Shown here: positions 23,569 through 30,612 of the stretch, piece after piece
Layout of the letters: each line of letters starts with the position of its first letter
Position numbering within the stretch: position 1 is the stretch's first letter
Assembly (NCBI RefSeq): GCF_964259225.1
Contig: NZ_CAXVKN010000021.1
Source of the DNA: Catenibacterium mitsuoka_A
GTDB taxonomy: Bacteria; Bacillota_I; Bacilli_A; Erysipelotrichales; Coprobacillaceae
Reading direction: 5' to 3' (one strand)
DNA length: 33,733 nt
The notes under the pieces: generated by a model
The model's database searches: none
What the model saw: only the letters and a program-made list of their open reading frames with translations
What the model was told of the DNA's origin: nothing
Made by a program: the position numbers and the translations under genes

Positions 23569-24998
23569 TGAGAATCGTTTTTGCTGCTGGTGAAGCACTT
23601 CCTTATATTAAATCTGGAGGGCTCGCTGACGTTATCGGTTCTTTACCAAAAGAACTTGTGAAGAAAGGTCATGAATGTTATGTCATTCTTCCTAAGTATC
23701 AGGATATCAAGTTTCCAGAAACTTTAGAATATGTGACTAACTTCTATTTATGGGTAGGATGGAGAAGATGCTATTGTGGTGTCTTTAAGGCAGTATATGA
23801 TGGTGTGACTTATTTCTTTGTGGATAATGAACAATATTTCAGAAGACCTGGTTTATATGGTTATGATGATGATTATGAAAGATTCGCATTTTATGACTTT
23901 GCAGTTCTTGAATGCTTATCTCGTTTAGATATCATGCCAGATATCTTATCATTACATGACTGGCAGACTGCTATGATTGCGCCTTTATACAAAGAAAGAT
24001 ATTGCTATTATGATTTCTATGGTAATGTGAAAATTACATTCACAATCCATAATATCGCTTATCAGGGTAAATGTGATCCATTCTTATTGAATGATCTATT
24101 CGGTTTAGATAACTACTTATATTACAATGGTAATGTACGTAATGATGATTGCATGAATATGATGAAAGCAGCTATTCTTTATTCAGATGCAATTACAACT
24201 GTATCTCCAACTTATGCCAAGGAGATTCTAACAGATGCTTATGGTGAAGGATTACAGAGTATCCTTGCTATGCGTAAAGATGATCTTTATGGTATTTTGA
24301 ATGGTATCGATTATGATACAAATAACCCAGAAACAGATCCAAATATTCCTTACCATTTCAACGCTAATAGCGTTTATACTGAAAAGGTGAAGGATAAGCT
24401 TGCATTACAGGCTGAGGTAGGATTACCACAGGATCCTGATGTTGCACTTATTGGTATTGTAACTAGATTAACATGGCAGAAGGGTTTAGACTTGATCCTT
24501 AATCGTATGGAAGAAATCTTGCAGAGAAAGGTTCAACTATTAATTCTTGGTGCTGGTGATAAGAAATATGAAGAACCATTAGAAGAAATTGCTGGTTTTG
24601 GTAATCCAAAGATTTCATTACAGTTAAAATATGATTTTGGTTTATCTTGTCGTATTTATGCAGGCTGTGATATGTTCTTAATGCCTTCATTATTTGAACC
24701 ATGCGGATTATCTCAGATGATGTCTTTACGTTATGGTACAATTCCTATCGTTAGAGAAACTGGTGGATTAAAAGACAGTGTTCAGCCATTCAACGAATTT
24801 GATGGTACTGGTACTGGATTCAGTTTTGCTAATTATAATGCTCATGAAATGATGGACACTATCGATTATGCATTACATATCTACTATGATGATAAAGATC
24901 AATGGAATGGTTTAATTTATCGTGCTATGACTGAAAAATTAGACTGGGATCGTTCAGCTGATGAATATTTAAGAGTATTTGGTTCATTACTTGGTTAA
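23568..24998 (+). CDS. glgA: Glycogen synthase (ADP-glucose, GT5)
   Basis: The 476-residue glycosyltransferase extends alpha-1,4-glucan using ADP-glucose. The N-terminal Rossmann domain starts RIVFAAGEALPYIKSGGLAD, with Lys15 in the KSGGLAD ADP-glucose loop, and contains LHDWQTAMIAPLY and FTIHNIAYQGK. The C-terminal GT-B domain has GIVTRLTWQKGLDLI near 303, and FLMPSLFEPCGLSQMMSLRYG near 378 has the catalytic Glu. It starts on the last base of the glgD stop. No glgB or glgP follows, so branching and breakdown genes must be elsewhere. Confidence 0.96.
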   Translation: MRIVFAAGEALPYIKSGGLADVIGSLPKELVKKGHECYVILPKYQDIKFPETLEYVTNFYLWVGWRRCYCGVFKAVYDGVTYFFVDNEQYFRRPGLYGYDDDYERFAFYDFAVLECLSRLDIMPDILSLHDWQTAMIAPLYKERYCYYDFYGNVKITFTIHNIAYQGKCDPFLLNDLFGLDNYLYYNGNVRNDDCMNMMKAAILYSDAITTVSPTYAKEILTDAYGEGLQSILAMRKDDLYGILNGIDYDTNNPETDPNIPYHFNANSVYTEKVKDKLALQAEVGLPQDPDVALIGIVTRLTWQKGLDLILNRMEEILQRKVQLLILGAGDKKYEEPLEEIAGFGNPKISLQLKYDFGLSCRIYAGCDMFLMPSLFEPCGLSQMMSLRYGTIPIVRETGGLKDSVQPFNEFDGTGTGFSFANYNAHEMMDTIDYALHIYYDDKDQWNGLIYRAMTEKLDWDRSADEYLRVFGSLLG

Positions 24999-25001
24999 TA
25001 C

Positions 25002-25032
25002 AAAGATGGGGGGCAGTTTCCTCCATCTTTTT
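25002..25032 (+). terminator. Terminator of the glg operon
   Basis: AAAGATGG / CCATCTTT form an 8-bp stem, with an optional inner GG/CC, and a T5 tail. Only 17 nt separate it from the next start codon, so any expression of the downstream gene from this transcript needs read-through. Confidence 0.85.
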
Positions 25033-25049
25033 GTTTAGGAGATGATATT

Positions 25050-25370
25050 ATGAGTTTGTTAGATAAAGTCAAAGAGTTTACTGAAAGTGAAGAAGTACAA
25101 AAGGGTATTCAAAGAGTTAAAGAGAATACTGAAGAAATATTAAGTGAAGAGAATATTAATAAATGTGTTGATCGTGCAAAAGAAGCAGCACATACTGTTT
25201 CTGAATCAGAAACATTTCAAAAGGCCAAAGATGGCATTAAAAAAGTGACTGAAACAGAAGAATTCAAGGATGGTATGAATGATTTAAAGGACTTTGGAGC
25301 AAAAGGTTTGTCTCTTACATCTAAAGGTTTAGATAAGTTATCAAAAAAATTAAGTGATACAAAGAAATAA
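25050..25370 (+). CDS. Small charged helical repeat protein, unknown
   Basis: The 106-residue soluble protein is rich in Lys, Glu, Ser and Thr and contains only one Cys. It shows about three related units: ESEEVQKGIQRVKENTEE, ESETFQKAKDGIKKVTETEE and FKDGMNDLKDFGAKGL. An 18-20 residue amphipathic helical repeat built on ESE-x-(F/V)-QK is apparent. The composition resembles LEA-like or YtxH-tail stress proteins, but no membrane helix is present. The AGGAGATG site is strong. It has no visible promoter of its own. Function unknown. Confidence 0.65.
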   Translation: MSLLDKVKEFTESEEVQKGIQRVKENTEEILSEENINKCVDRAKEAAHTVSESETFQKAKDGIKKVTETEEFKDGMNDLKDFGAKGLSLTSKGLDKLSKKLSDTKK

Positions 25371-25384
25371 GAACGGCGTTTGTC

Positions 25385-25413
25385 TTGAAGAATAGACGAT
25401 AATTTGATATAGT
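25385..25413 (+). promoter_or_regulatory. Promoter of the cysS T-box operon
   Basis: TTGAAG (25385-25390), a 17-bp spacer ending TGA, and TATAGT (25408-25413) make an extended -10 promoter. Transcription would start near 25420, just before T-box stem I. Confidence 0.65.
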
Positions 25414-25419
25414 GAAGTA

Positions 25420-25597
25420 AATTATAGATGAGAATGAATAGAACAAGAAGCTTACAGCGAGGATGAAGTGGTGAAAGCATCTAGTGGGAGGTTCTAGGAT
25501 GCACCCATCTGAGTCTTTTTGAAAGAAAGAACGTTTGACTTGCGTTAAGAGTGAAAAGCTATGGTAAGGTGGATTGTCTTTATCATGAGCTTTTTTT
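25420..25597 (+). promoter_or_regulatory. T-box riboswitch (tRNA-Cys) controlling cysS
   Basis: Stem I is well formed. AGATG (25426-25430) pairs with CATCT (25506-25510) and TAGAAC (25439-25444) with GTTCTA (25491-25496). Between them on the 3' side an internal loop carries the specifier TGC (25500-25502, cysteine), followed by the usual purine. A distal GATG/CATC hairpin sits on top. Downstream, AAGGTGGA (25566-25573) supplies the UGGA bulge, complementary to the UCCA end expected of tRNA-Cys. A terminator (AAAAGCT 25554 to AGCTTTT 25594) follows. The segment after UGGA reads TTG instead of the usual ACC. Uncharged tRNA-Cys would prevent termination and induce cysS. Confidence 0.88.
25554..25597 (+). 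terminator. T-box-controlled terminator
   Basis: AAAAGCT plus the imperfect ATGGTAAGG pairs with CTTTATCATG plus AGCTTTT, ending in a T7 run. The antiterminator shares the AAGGTGGA segment (25566-25573), so the two structures are mutually exclusive. Confidence 0.85.
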
Positions 25598-25613
25598 ATT
25601 TGAGGAGGATGTT

Positions 25614-26957
25614 ATGAGACTATTTAACACATTAACAAACAAAAAAGAAGAATTTAAGCCAATTGAAGAAGGTAAAGTTTCTATCTATATTTGTGGTCCT
25701 ACAGTTTATAACCATGCTCATATTGGGAATACACGCCCAATGATTGTGTTTGATGTATTAAGACGTACTTTTGAATATCTAGGTAATGATGTGACTTTTG
25801 TATCTAACTATACAGATGTAGATGATAAGATCATCAAAGCTGCTAAAGCAGAAGGTATTACAGAAAAAGAATTAACTGATAAATATATCAAAGCATATGA
25901 AGATGTCAGAGCAGGATTAAATATTGAAGATCCTACATATAAACCAAGAGTCACTGAAACTATGCCTGAAATCATTGATTTCATCCAGGCATTAATTGAT
26001 AAGGGTTATGCTTATGAAGTAGATGGAGATGTTTATTTCCGTGTTACTAAGGTTAAAGAATATGGTATGTTATCAGGTATTAAGGTAGAAGATTTAATTG
26101 CGGGGGCAAGTGATCGTACTCTTTCTGTTGATGACAAAAAGAAAGAAAGTACAACTGACTTCGCATTGTGGAAAAAGACAGATGAAGGTGTTCAGTTTGA
26201 TACACCTTGGTCAAAAGGTAGACCAGGATGGCATACTGAGTGTGTTGTCATGATTAATAAGCTATTCAAGGATGGTAAGATTGATATCCATGGTGGAGGA
26301 CAGGATTTAAAGTTCCCTCATCATGAAAATGAAATTGCTCAGTCTATGGCTTATAATGGACATCCTATCGCTAACTATTGGATGCATAACCAGATGATCA
26401 ATATAGATGGTGAAAAGATGTCTAAGTCTTTAGGTAATGTATTATGGGCTAAGGATTTAATTGTAGAATTTGGATGCAATGTATTCAAATGGTTGATGTT
26501 ATCTACTCACTATCGTAATCCATTAAATATGACTGATGATGTTATTGCAGGTGTACGTAAAGAAGTATCTAAAGTAGAAAATGCGACTAAGAATGCGTCT
26601 TTATATTTACAGGTGAACCATGTTCCTGCTCATGATTATAAGAAGGAAACTGTGGATGCTATGGTCAATGCATTAGAAGATGATTTAAATACATCTCTCG
26701 CATTAACACAAGTATTAGATCAGGTAAAAGTATTGAATCAGGTGATGCGTGTGAGAGAAAAAGACAATGATGTCATTGCGACTGAATATGCAACTCTTGT
26801 CAAGATGGGTGATGTTTTAGGCTTCTTATTTGAAGGTACTAAATTATCTGAAGAAGATATCGCTTTATATGAACAATGGAATGCTTATAAGAAAGAAAAG
26901 AACTTTGATGAAGCAGACCGTGTTAGAAAAGAATTAACTGAAAGAGGCATTCTCTAA
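25614..26957 (+). CDS. cysS: Cysteinyl-tRNA synthetase
   Basis: The 447-residue class I enzyme charges tRNA-Cys with cysteine. The HIGH motif is YNHAHIGNTRP near residue 31, and KMSKSLGNVLW near 268 is the KMSKS loop. Zinc ligands that discriminate cysteine are in YICGPTVY, WHTECVVM and the HHENEIAQS block. The C-terminal helical domain runs from about 310 to 447. The ATG at 25614, with GGAGG upstream, is chosen; an in-frame ATG at 25551 lies inside the T-box terminator and is rejected. The stop overlaps mrnC by one base. Expression should follow tRNA-Cys charging. Confidence 0.97.
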   Translation: MRLFNTLTNKKEEFKPIEEGKVSIYICGPTVYNHAHIGNTRPMIVFDVLRRTFEYLGNDVTFVSNYTDVDDKIIKAAKAEGITEKELTDKYIKAYEDVRAGLNIEDPTYKPRVTETMPEIIDFIQALIDKGYAYEVDGDVYFRVTKVKEYGMLSGIKVEDLIAGASDRTLSVDDKKKESTTDFALWKKTDEGVQFDTPWSKGRPGWHTECVVMINKLFKDGKIDIHGGGQDLKFPHHENEIAQSMAYNGHPIANYWMHNQMINIDGEKMSKSLGNVLWAKDLIVEFGCNVFKWLMLSTHYRNPLNMTDDVIAGVRKEVSKVENATKNASLYLQVNHVPAHDYKKETVDAMVNALEDDLNTSLALTQVLDQVKVLNQVMRVREKDNDVIATEYATLVKMGDVLGFLFEGTKLSEEDIALYEQWNAYKKEKNFDEADRVRKELTERGIL

Positions 26958-27355
26958 TGCGTCCAGAACTAATGAATGCGCTCGCTGTCGCTTATTTAGG
27001 TGATGCAGTCTTTGAAGTATATGTCCGTGAATATTTACTCACAGAGAAGGGAATTATGAAGCCTCATGAATTACAGAGAGCTTCTGTTAAATATGTCAGT
27101 GCTTATGCCCATGCAGGCTTTATGAAATATGCCCTCTCTAAAAACTTCTTTACTGAAGAAGAAGTACGCTTATTCAAACGTGGACGTAACTGCAAAGGAC
27201 ATTCAGTTAAGAATAAATCAGTTGTTGTACATAACCAGTCTTCTGGCTTTGAATCAATGATTGGACATCTTTATCTCACTAAGCAGACAGAAAGATTAGA
27301 TGAAATATTTGAATTATTTAAGAAATATGTGGAAGAAGAGGAAGTGACAAAGTGA
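26957..27355 (+). CDS. mrnC: Mini-ribonuclease III (23S rRNA maturation)
   Basis: The 132-residue protein is an RNase III catalytic domain without the dsRNA-binding domain. MrnC trims 23S rRNA precursor ends in Firmicutes. The signature is MNALAVAYLGDAVFEVYVRE near residue 5, with catalytic acids Asp16 and, near 105, the Glu of SGFESMIGHLYL. RGRNCKGHSVKNKSVV is also typical. It follows cysS with a one-base overlap (TAATG), as in Bacillus. It overlaps rlmB by four bases. Confidence 0.95.
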   Translation: MRPELMNALAVAYLGDAVFEVYVREYLLTEKGIMKPHELQRASVKYVSAYAHAGFMKYALSKNFFTEEEVRLFKRGRNCKGHSVKNKSVVVHNQSSGFESMIGHLYLTKQTERLDEIFELFKKYVEEEEVTK

Positions 27356-28077
27356 AAGAATGGATTTATGGTAAAAACACCGTCAGAGAACTATTAACAG
27401 GACCTAGACAGGTTCATGAAGTTATGATTCAAAACCAGTCTAAGAATGATGATATTGTGAAGTTGTGTCGCAAGAATAATATAAAAATGAGGATGACGGA
27501 TAAAAATGGCTTTATTAAACTTGTAGGGAATGTAAACCATCAAGGTGTAATGGCTTTAATTGATGGTTATGACTATACACCTTTAGAAGATATTGTACGT
27601 AACATTCCAGAAGGAAAACAGCCACTCTTATTAATGCTTGATGGTATGGAAGATCCTCACAACCTAGGGGCTATTATTCGTACATGTGATGCAATTGGTG
27701 TAGATGGTGTTATTATTGGTAAGAAGCGTTCTGTTGGTTTAAATGCGACAGTCGCAAAGGTATCAACTGGCGCTATTGACCATGTTCCTGTGGCTCAGGT
27801 AACAAACTTATCTCGTACTTTAGATTCTTTAAAGAAAGAAGGATTCTGGGTAGTAGGTTGTGAATTAGATAACTCTACAGATTATCGTGCTGTAGATTAC
27901 AATATGCCACTCGTTCTTGTGATTGGATCAGAAGGATTTGGTATTTCTCGTTTAGTAAAAGAACATTGTGATATGAATGTCATTCTACCAATGGTAGGTC
28001 ATGTCAATTCACTCAATGCCTCTGTAGCGACTGCCGTATTACTTTATCAGGTATATAACTCACGTCATCCTCTCTAA
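27352..28077 (+). CDS. rlmB: 23S rRNA (guanosine-2'-O-)-methyltransferase RlmB, TrmH family
   Basis: The 241-residue SPOUT methyltransferase has an N-terminal substrate-binding domain (about 1-75, MKEWIYGKNTVRELL). The three SPOUT motifs are LDGMEDPHNLGAIIRTCDA near 98 with the catalytic Arg, VIGSEGFGISRLV near 196 and LNASVATAVLLY near 222. It would methylate G2251 (E. coli numbering) in the peptidyl-transferase centre. The GTG start at 27352 overlaps the mrnC stop in GTGA, so translation is coupled. Confidence 0.9.
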   Translation: MKEWIYGKNTVRELLTGPRQVHEVMIQNQSKNDDIVKLCRKNNIKMRMTDKNGFIKLVGNVNHQGVMALIDGYDYTPLEDIVRNIPEGKQPLLLMLDGMEDPHNLGAIIRTCDAIGVDGVIIGKKRSVGLNATVAKVSTGAIDHVPVAQVTNLSRTLDSLKKEGFWVVGCELDNSTDYRAVDYNMPLVLVIGSEGFGISRLVKEHCDMNVILPMVGHVNSLNASVATAVLLYQVYNSRHPL

Positions 28078-28091
28078 GAGGAGGATGATCT

Positions 28092-28718
28092 ATGGATGAT
28101 CGTACATTAAAGGAACTGATTTATTTAGCAAGATCTAATGATCCTGTCGCATTGCAATATCTTTATAGTTATTATGATGCTTTAGTCAAAGCAGTGATGA
28201 GAAAGATGAAGTATATCTCATCTATGTCTCTAGAAGCACAGGACTTGTTGCAGGTAGGATTGATTACCTTCGATAAAGTATTCTGGAGCTATCGTGATGA
28301 CTTGGATACTACATTTGATGTATATGCGAAAAGCTGTATTATTAAAAAGATGCAATCATTACTCAAGAAACAATATACTTTCTTTACTCGTTATGAAAAG
28401 AAATCTGTTTCTCTAGATAAGATTGTGAACTATGAAGATTCACGCACTTATGGTGAATTGATTGCAGATCAAAAAGTGGAGTACTCTCCACAAAAAGCAC
28501 AGAATCTAGAAAAGATCTGGGAACTTATTTATGCGATTATCCAGAATGAGACATCAGAAAGAGATCAAAAGATCTTTCATCTTGTTTTATTAGGATATCC
28601 TGAAAAAGAGGTGGCACTGATGCTTAATATTTCAATAAAGTGTGTTTATAACAGTGTTTATCGTGTAATGACTAAATTAAGAGCACATCCATTAGGGGAG
28701 TTCTTAATTATCAATTGA
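28092..28718 (+). CDS. SigH-like RNA polymerase sigma factor
   Basis: This 208-residue sigma-70 family protein consists of regions 2 and 4 only. Region 2 (about 20-95) has SLEAQDLLQVGLITFDKVFW and YAKSCIIKKMQSLLKKQ. Region 4 (about 155-200) has LLGYPEKEVALMLNISIKCVYNSVYRVMTKLR as its helix-turn-helix (key residues near 175-195). It sits between rlmB and rpmG-secE-nusG exactly where sigH lies in Bacillus, so it is probably the SigH orthologue, although the sequence is divergent. SigH drives sporulation and competence genes in Bacillus. Its targets in this organism are unknown. AGGAGGATG precedes the start, 14 nt after rlmB. Confidence 0.85.
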   Translation: MDDRTLKELIYLARSNDPVALQYLYSYYDALVKAVMRKMKYISSMSLEAQDLLQVGLITFDKVFWSYRDDLDTTFDVYAKSCIIKKMQSLLKKQYTFFTRYEKKSVSLDKIVNYEDSRTYGELIADQKVEYSPQKAQNLEKIWELIYAIIQNETSERDQKIFHLVLLGYPEKEVALMLNISIKCVYNSVYRVMTKLRAHPLGEFLIIN

Positions 28719-28743
28719 CGATATTGTGTATTTATGATAAATT
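28715..28743 (+). promoter_or_regulatory. Promoter of rpmG-secE-nusG
   Basis: TTGACG (28715-28720), a 17-bp spacer ending TGA and TAAATT (28738-28743) fit a strong housekeeping promoter. The -35 box overlaps the sigma-factor stop codon. Confidence 0.65.
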
Positions 28744-28766
28744 AATTTAGGTTAAGGAGTGATAAG

Positions 28767-28916
28767 ATGAGAGAAAAGGTAATCTTAGTATGCACGGAAT
28801 GCTTATCACGTAATTATTCAGTTTATAAGAATAACAGAACAAATGTAAAACGTTTAGAATTACGTAAGTACTGCAAGAAATGCGGTAAGCATACGATACA
28901 TAGAGAATCGAAATAA
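28767..28916 (+). CDS. rpmG: Ribosomal protein bL33
   Basis: This 49-residue protein of the large subunit starts at ATG 28767 after AAGGAG. It reads MREKVILVCTECLSRNY... with a second knuckle KYCKKCGKHTIHRESK. Both CxxC pairs (CTEC, CKKC) are intact, so this is the zinc-binding (C+) form. Position before secE-nusG matches the Firmicutes rpmG locus. Confidence 0.95.
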   Translation: MREKVILVCTECLSRNYSVYKNNRTNVKRLELRKYCKKCGKHTIHRESK

Positions 28917-28929
28917 GGAGGCTGCATCC

Positions 28930-29229
28930 ATGGATGATAAGGCTAGAAAAGAAAAGCTTAAGCAGGAACGCAAGGAGCTTAGAAAAGCAAAGAAATTAGA
29001 ACGTCAAAGACGTTTAGAAGAACAAGAAGATAAGAATCCATTAAAATTTAAAGAATGGTTTTCTCTAAAAGGTATTCGTCAGGAAATTAAAAATGTTCAT
29101 TGGTTAACAAAGAAAGAATTAGCTCGTGATGCATTTGTAGTACTTGCATTTACAGTAATTCTAGGTGTTTATTTCTATGGCGCAGATGCATTAATTGCAT
29201 TAATTTTAAAGACATTGGGGTTAAGTTAA
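28930..29229 (+). CDS. secE: Preprotein translocase subunit SecE
   Basis: The 99-residue protein has a highly basic N-terminal extension (about 1-45, rich in Lys/Arg/Glu) that may form a helix on the cytoplasmic face. The conserved amphipathic segment KGIRQEIKNVHWLTKKELARD (key Trp and Pro-replacing positions near 50-70) is followed by one transmembrane helix (about 72-97). SecE clamps SecY in the SecYEG channel. AAGGAGG precedes the ATG and the gene is one base from nusG. Confidence 0.93.
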   Translation: MDDKARKEKLKQERKELRKAKKLERQRRLEEQEDKNPLKFKEWFSLKGIRQEIKNVHWLTKKELARDAFVVLAFTVILGVYFYGADALIALILKTLGLS

Positions 29230-29230
29230 T

Positions 29231-29830
29231 ATGGCAGAAGAATTAGAAACTAAAGTAGAAAATACTGAAGAAACTCATGATTCCAATAATGAAGGAAGAC
29301 AGTGGTATGTTGTTAATACATATTCAGGTCATGAAAATAAAGTAAAAGAAAATCTTGAAAAACGTGTTGAATCAATGGGACTTCAGAATATCCTTTTCAA
29401 TATTGTGATTCCAGAACATGTTGAAACAGAAATCAAGAACGGTAAGAAAGTGAACAAGACAGTAAATATGTTCCCTGGTTATGTTCTTGTAGAAATGATC
29501 ATGACTGATGAAGCTTGGTATATTGTTCGTAATACACCAGGTGTTACAGGATTCATCGGATCATCTGGTGGAGGGGCTAAACCTTTCCCAGTAAATAAGA
29601 GAGAATTAGATCCAATCTTAAAGTCAATGGGTGTACAGACTACAGCTGTAGAAATTGATTTTGGTGTAGGTGATTATGTAGAAGTTCTTGCTGGACCATT
29701 TGCAGCTAAGAGTGGTAAAGTAGAATCTATCGATAAAGAAAAAGAAACAGCAACAGTACTTGTTGATTTCTTAGGTAACCTTACTCCTATTGATTTGGAA
29801 TTAATTCAGCTTAAGAAGATCGAAGAATAG
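29231..29830 (+). CDS. nusG: Transcription termination/antitermination factor NusG
   Basis: The 199-residue protein has a NusG N-terminal domain (about 24-130) with QWYVVNTYSGHENKVKENL and MFPGYVLVEM, and a KOW domain (about 145-195) with GPFAAKSGKVESIDKEK. It binds RNA polymerase and, in Firmicutes, mainly affects pausing. The acidic 20-residue N-terminal tail is not unusual. The usual following genes rplK and rplA are absent; a terminator closes the operon. Confidence 0.96.
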   Translation: MAEELETKVENTEETHDSNNEGRQWYVVNTYSGHENKVKENLEKRVESMGLQNILFNIVIPEHVETEIKNGKKVNKTVNMFPGYVLVEMIMTDEAWYIVRNTPGVTGFIGSSGGGAKPFPVNKRELDPILKSMGVQTTAVEIDFGVGDYVEVLAGPFAAKSGKVESIDKEKETATVLVDFLGNLTPIDLELIQLKKIEE

Positions 29831-29854
29831 ACGTGCTTATGCATGTCTTTTTTT
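29829..29854 (+). terminator. Terminator after nusG
   Basis: AGACGTGC-TTAT-GCATGTCT forms an 8-bp stem with one G.T pair and a T7 tail. It overlaps the nusG stop codon. Confidence 0.92.
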
Positions 29855-29858
29855 GTGC

Positions 29859-29887
29859 TTGAAGATAAAAATGGTATCACTTACAAT
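29859..29887 (+). promoter_or_regulatory. Promoter of the ABC transporter operon
   Basis: TTGAAG (29859-29864), a 17-bp spacer and TACAAT (29882-29887) lie directly after the nusG terminator and before AGGAGG. Confidence 0.65.
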
Positions 29888-29907
29888 AATATTAGGAGGT
29901 TATGTGT

Positions 29908-30612
29908 ATGGATGCATTTATTGAACTAAAGAATGTTGTGAAAAGCTATACAATGGGAGATGTCACTATTTATGCAAATAATGGTGTGAATTTTAAAGTA
30001 AATAAAGGTGAATTCACAGTTATTGTAGGTGCCTCTGGAGCTGGTAAAACAACTATATTAAATATGCTTGGCGGTATGGATACACCTACAAGTGGTACTA
30101 TTGTTGTAGATGGTCATAATATTGCGACTTATGATGATAAACAATTAACAGATTATAGAAGAGATGATATTGGCTTTGTATTCCAGTTTTATAATCTTGT
30201 ACAGAACTTAACAGCATTAGAAAATGTAGAACTTGCTTCTCAGATTTCTAAGGATCCACTTAATTCAGTAGATATTCTAGAACGTGTTGGTCTTGGAGAC
30301 CGTAAAGATAACTTCCCAGCACAGTTATCAGGTGGAGAACAACAGCGTGTAGCCATAGCCCGTGCTATTGCAAAGAATCCTAAACTATTATTATGTGATG
30401 AACCAACAGGTGCACTTGATTATCAAACAGGTAAATCAATTCTTGGTTTATTAAGAAGTATGTGTGATAACTATGGAATGACTGTAATTGTTATTACACA
30501 TAACTCAGCCCTTGCCCCAATGGCTGATCAAGTCATACATCTTAAGAATGGAAAAGTGGAAAGACAGGAATATAATGAACATCCTGAATCCATCGATAAT
30601 ATTGAATGGTAA
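29908..30612 (+). CDS. ABC transporter ATP-binding protein (MacB/LolD family)
   Basis: The 234-residue nucleotide-binding subunit has Walker A VGASGAGKTT near 40, the Q-loop FQFYNLVQNLTALENV near 93, signature LSGGEQQRVAIARAIAKNP near 140, Walker B LLLCDEPTGALDYQTGK near 161 and the switch His in VITHNS. The ATG at 29908 is chosen because AGGAGG is 8 nt upstream; ATG 29902 is too close. It overlaps the permease by 7 nt. In this family ATP binding drives mechanical work on the FtsX-like permease rather than classical channel transport. Confidence 0.95.
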   Translation: MDAFIELKNVVKSYTMGDVTIYANNGVNFKVNKGEFTVIVGASGAGKTTILNMLGGMDTPTSGTIVVDGHNIATYDDKQLTDYRRDDIGFVFQFYNLVQNLTALENVELASQISKDPLNSVDILERVGLGDRKDNFPAQLSGGEQQRVAIARAIAKNPKLLLCDEPTGALDYQTGKSILGLLRSMCDNYGMTVIVITHNSALAPMADQVIHLKNGKVERQEYNEHPESIDNIEW

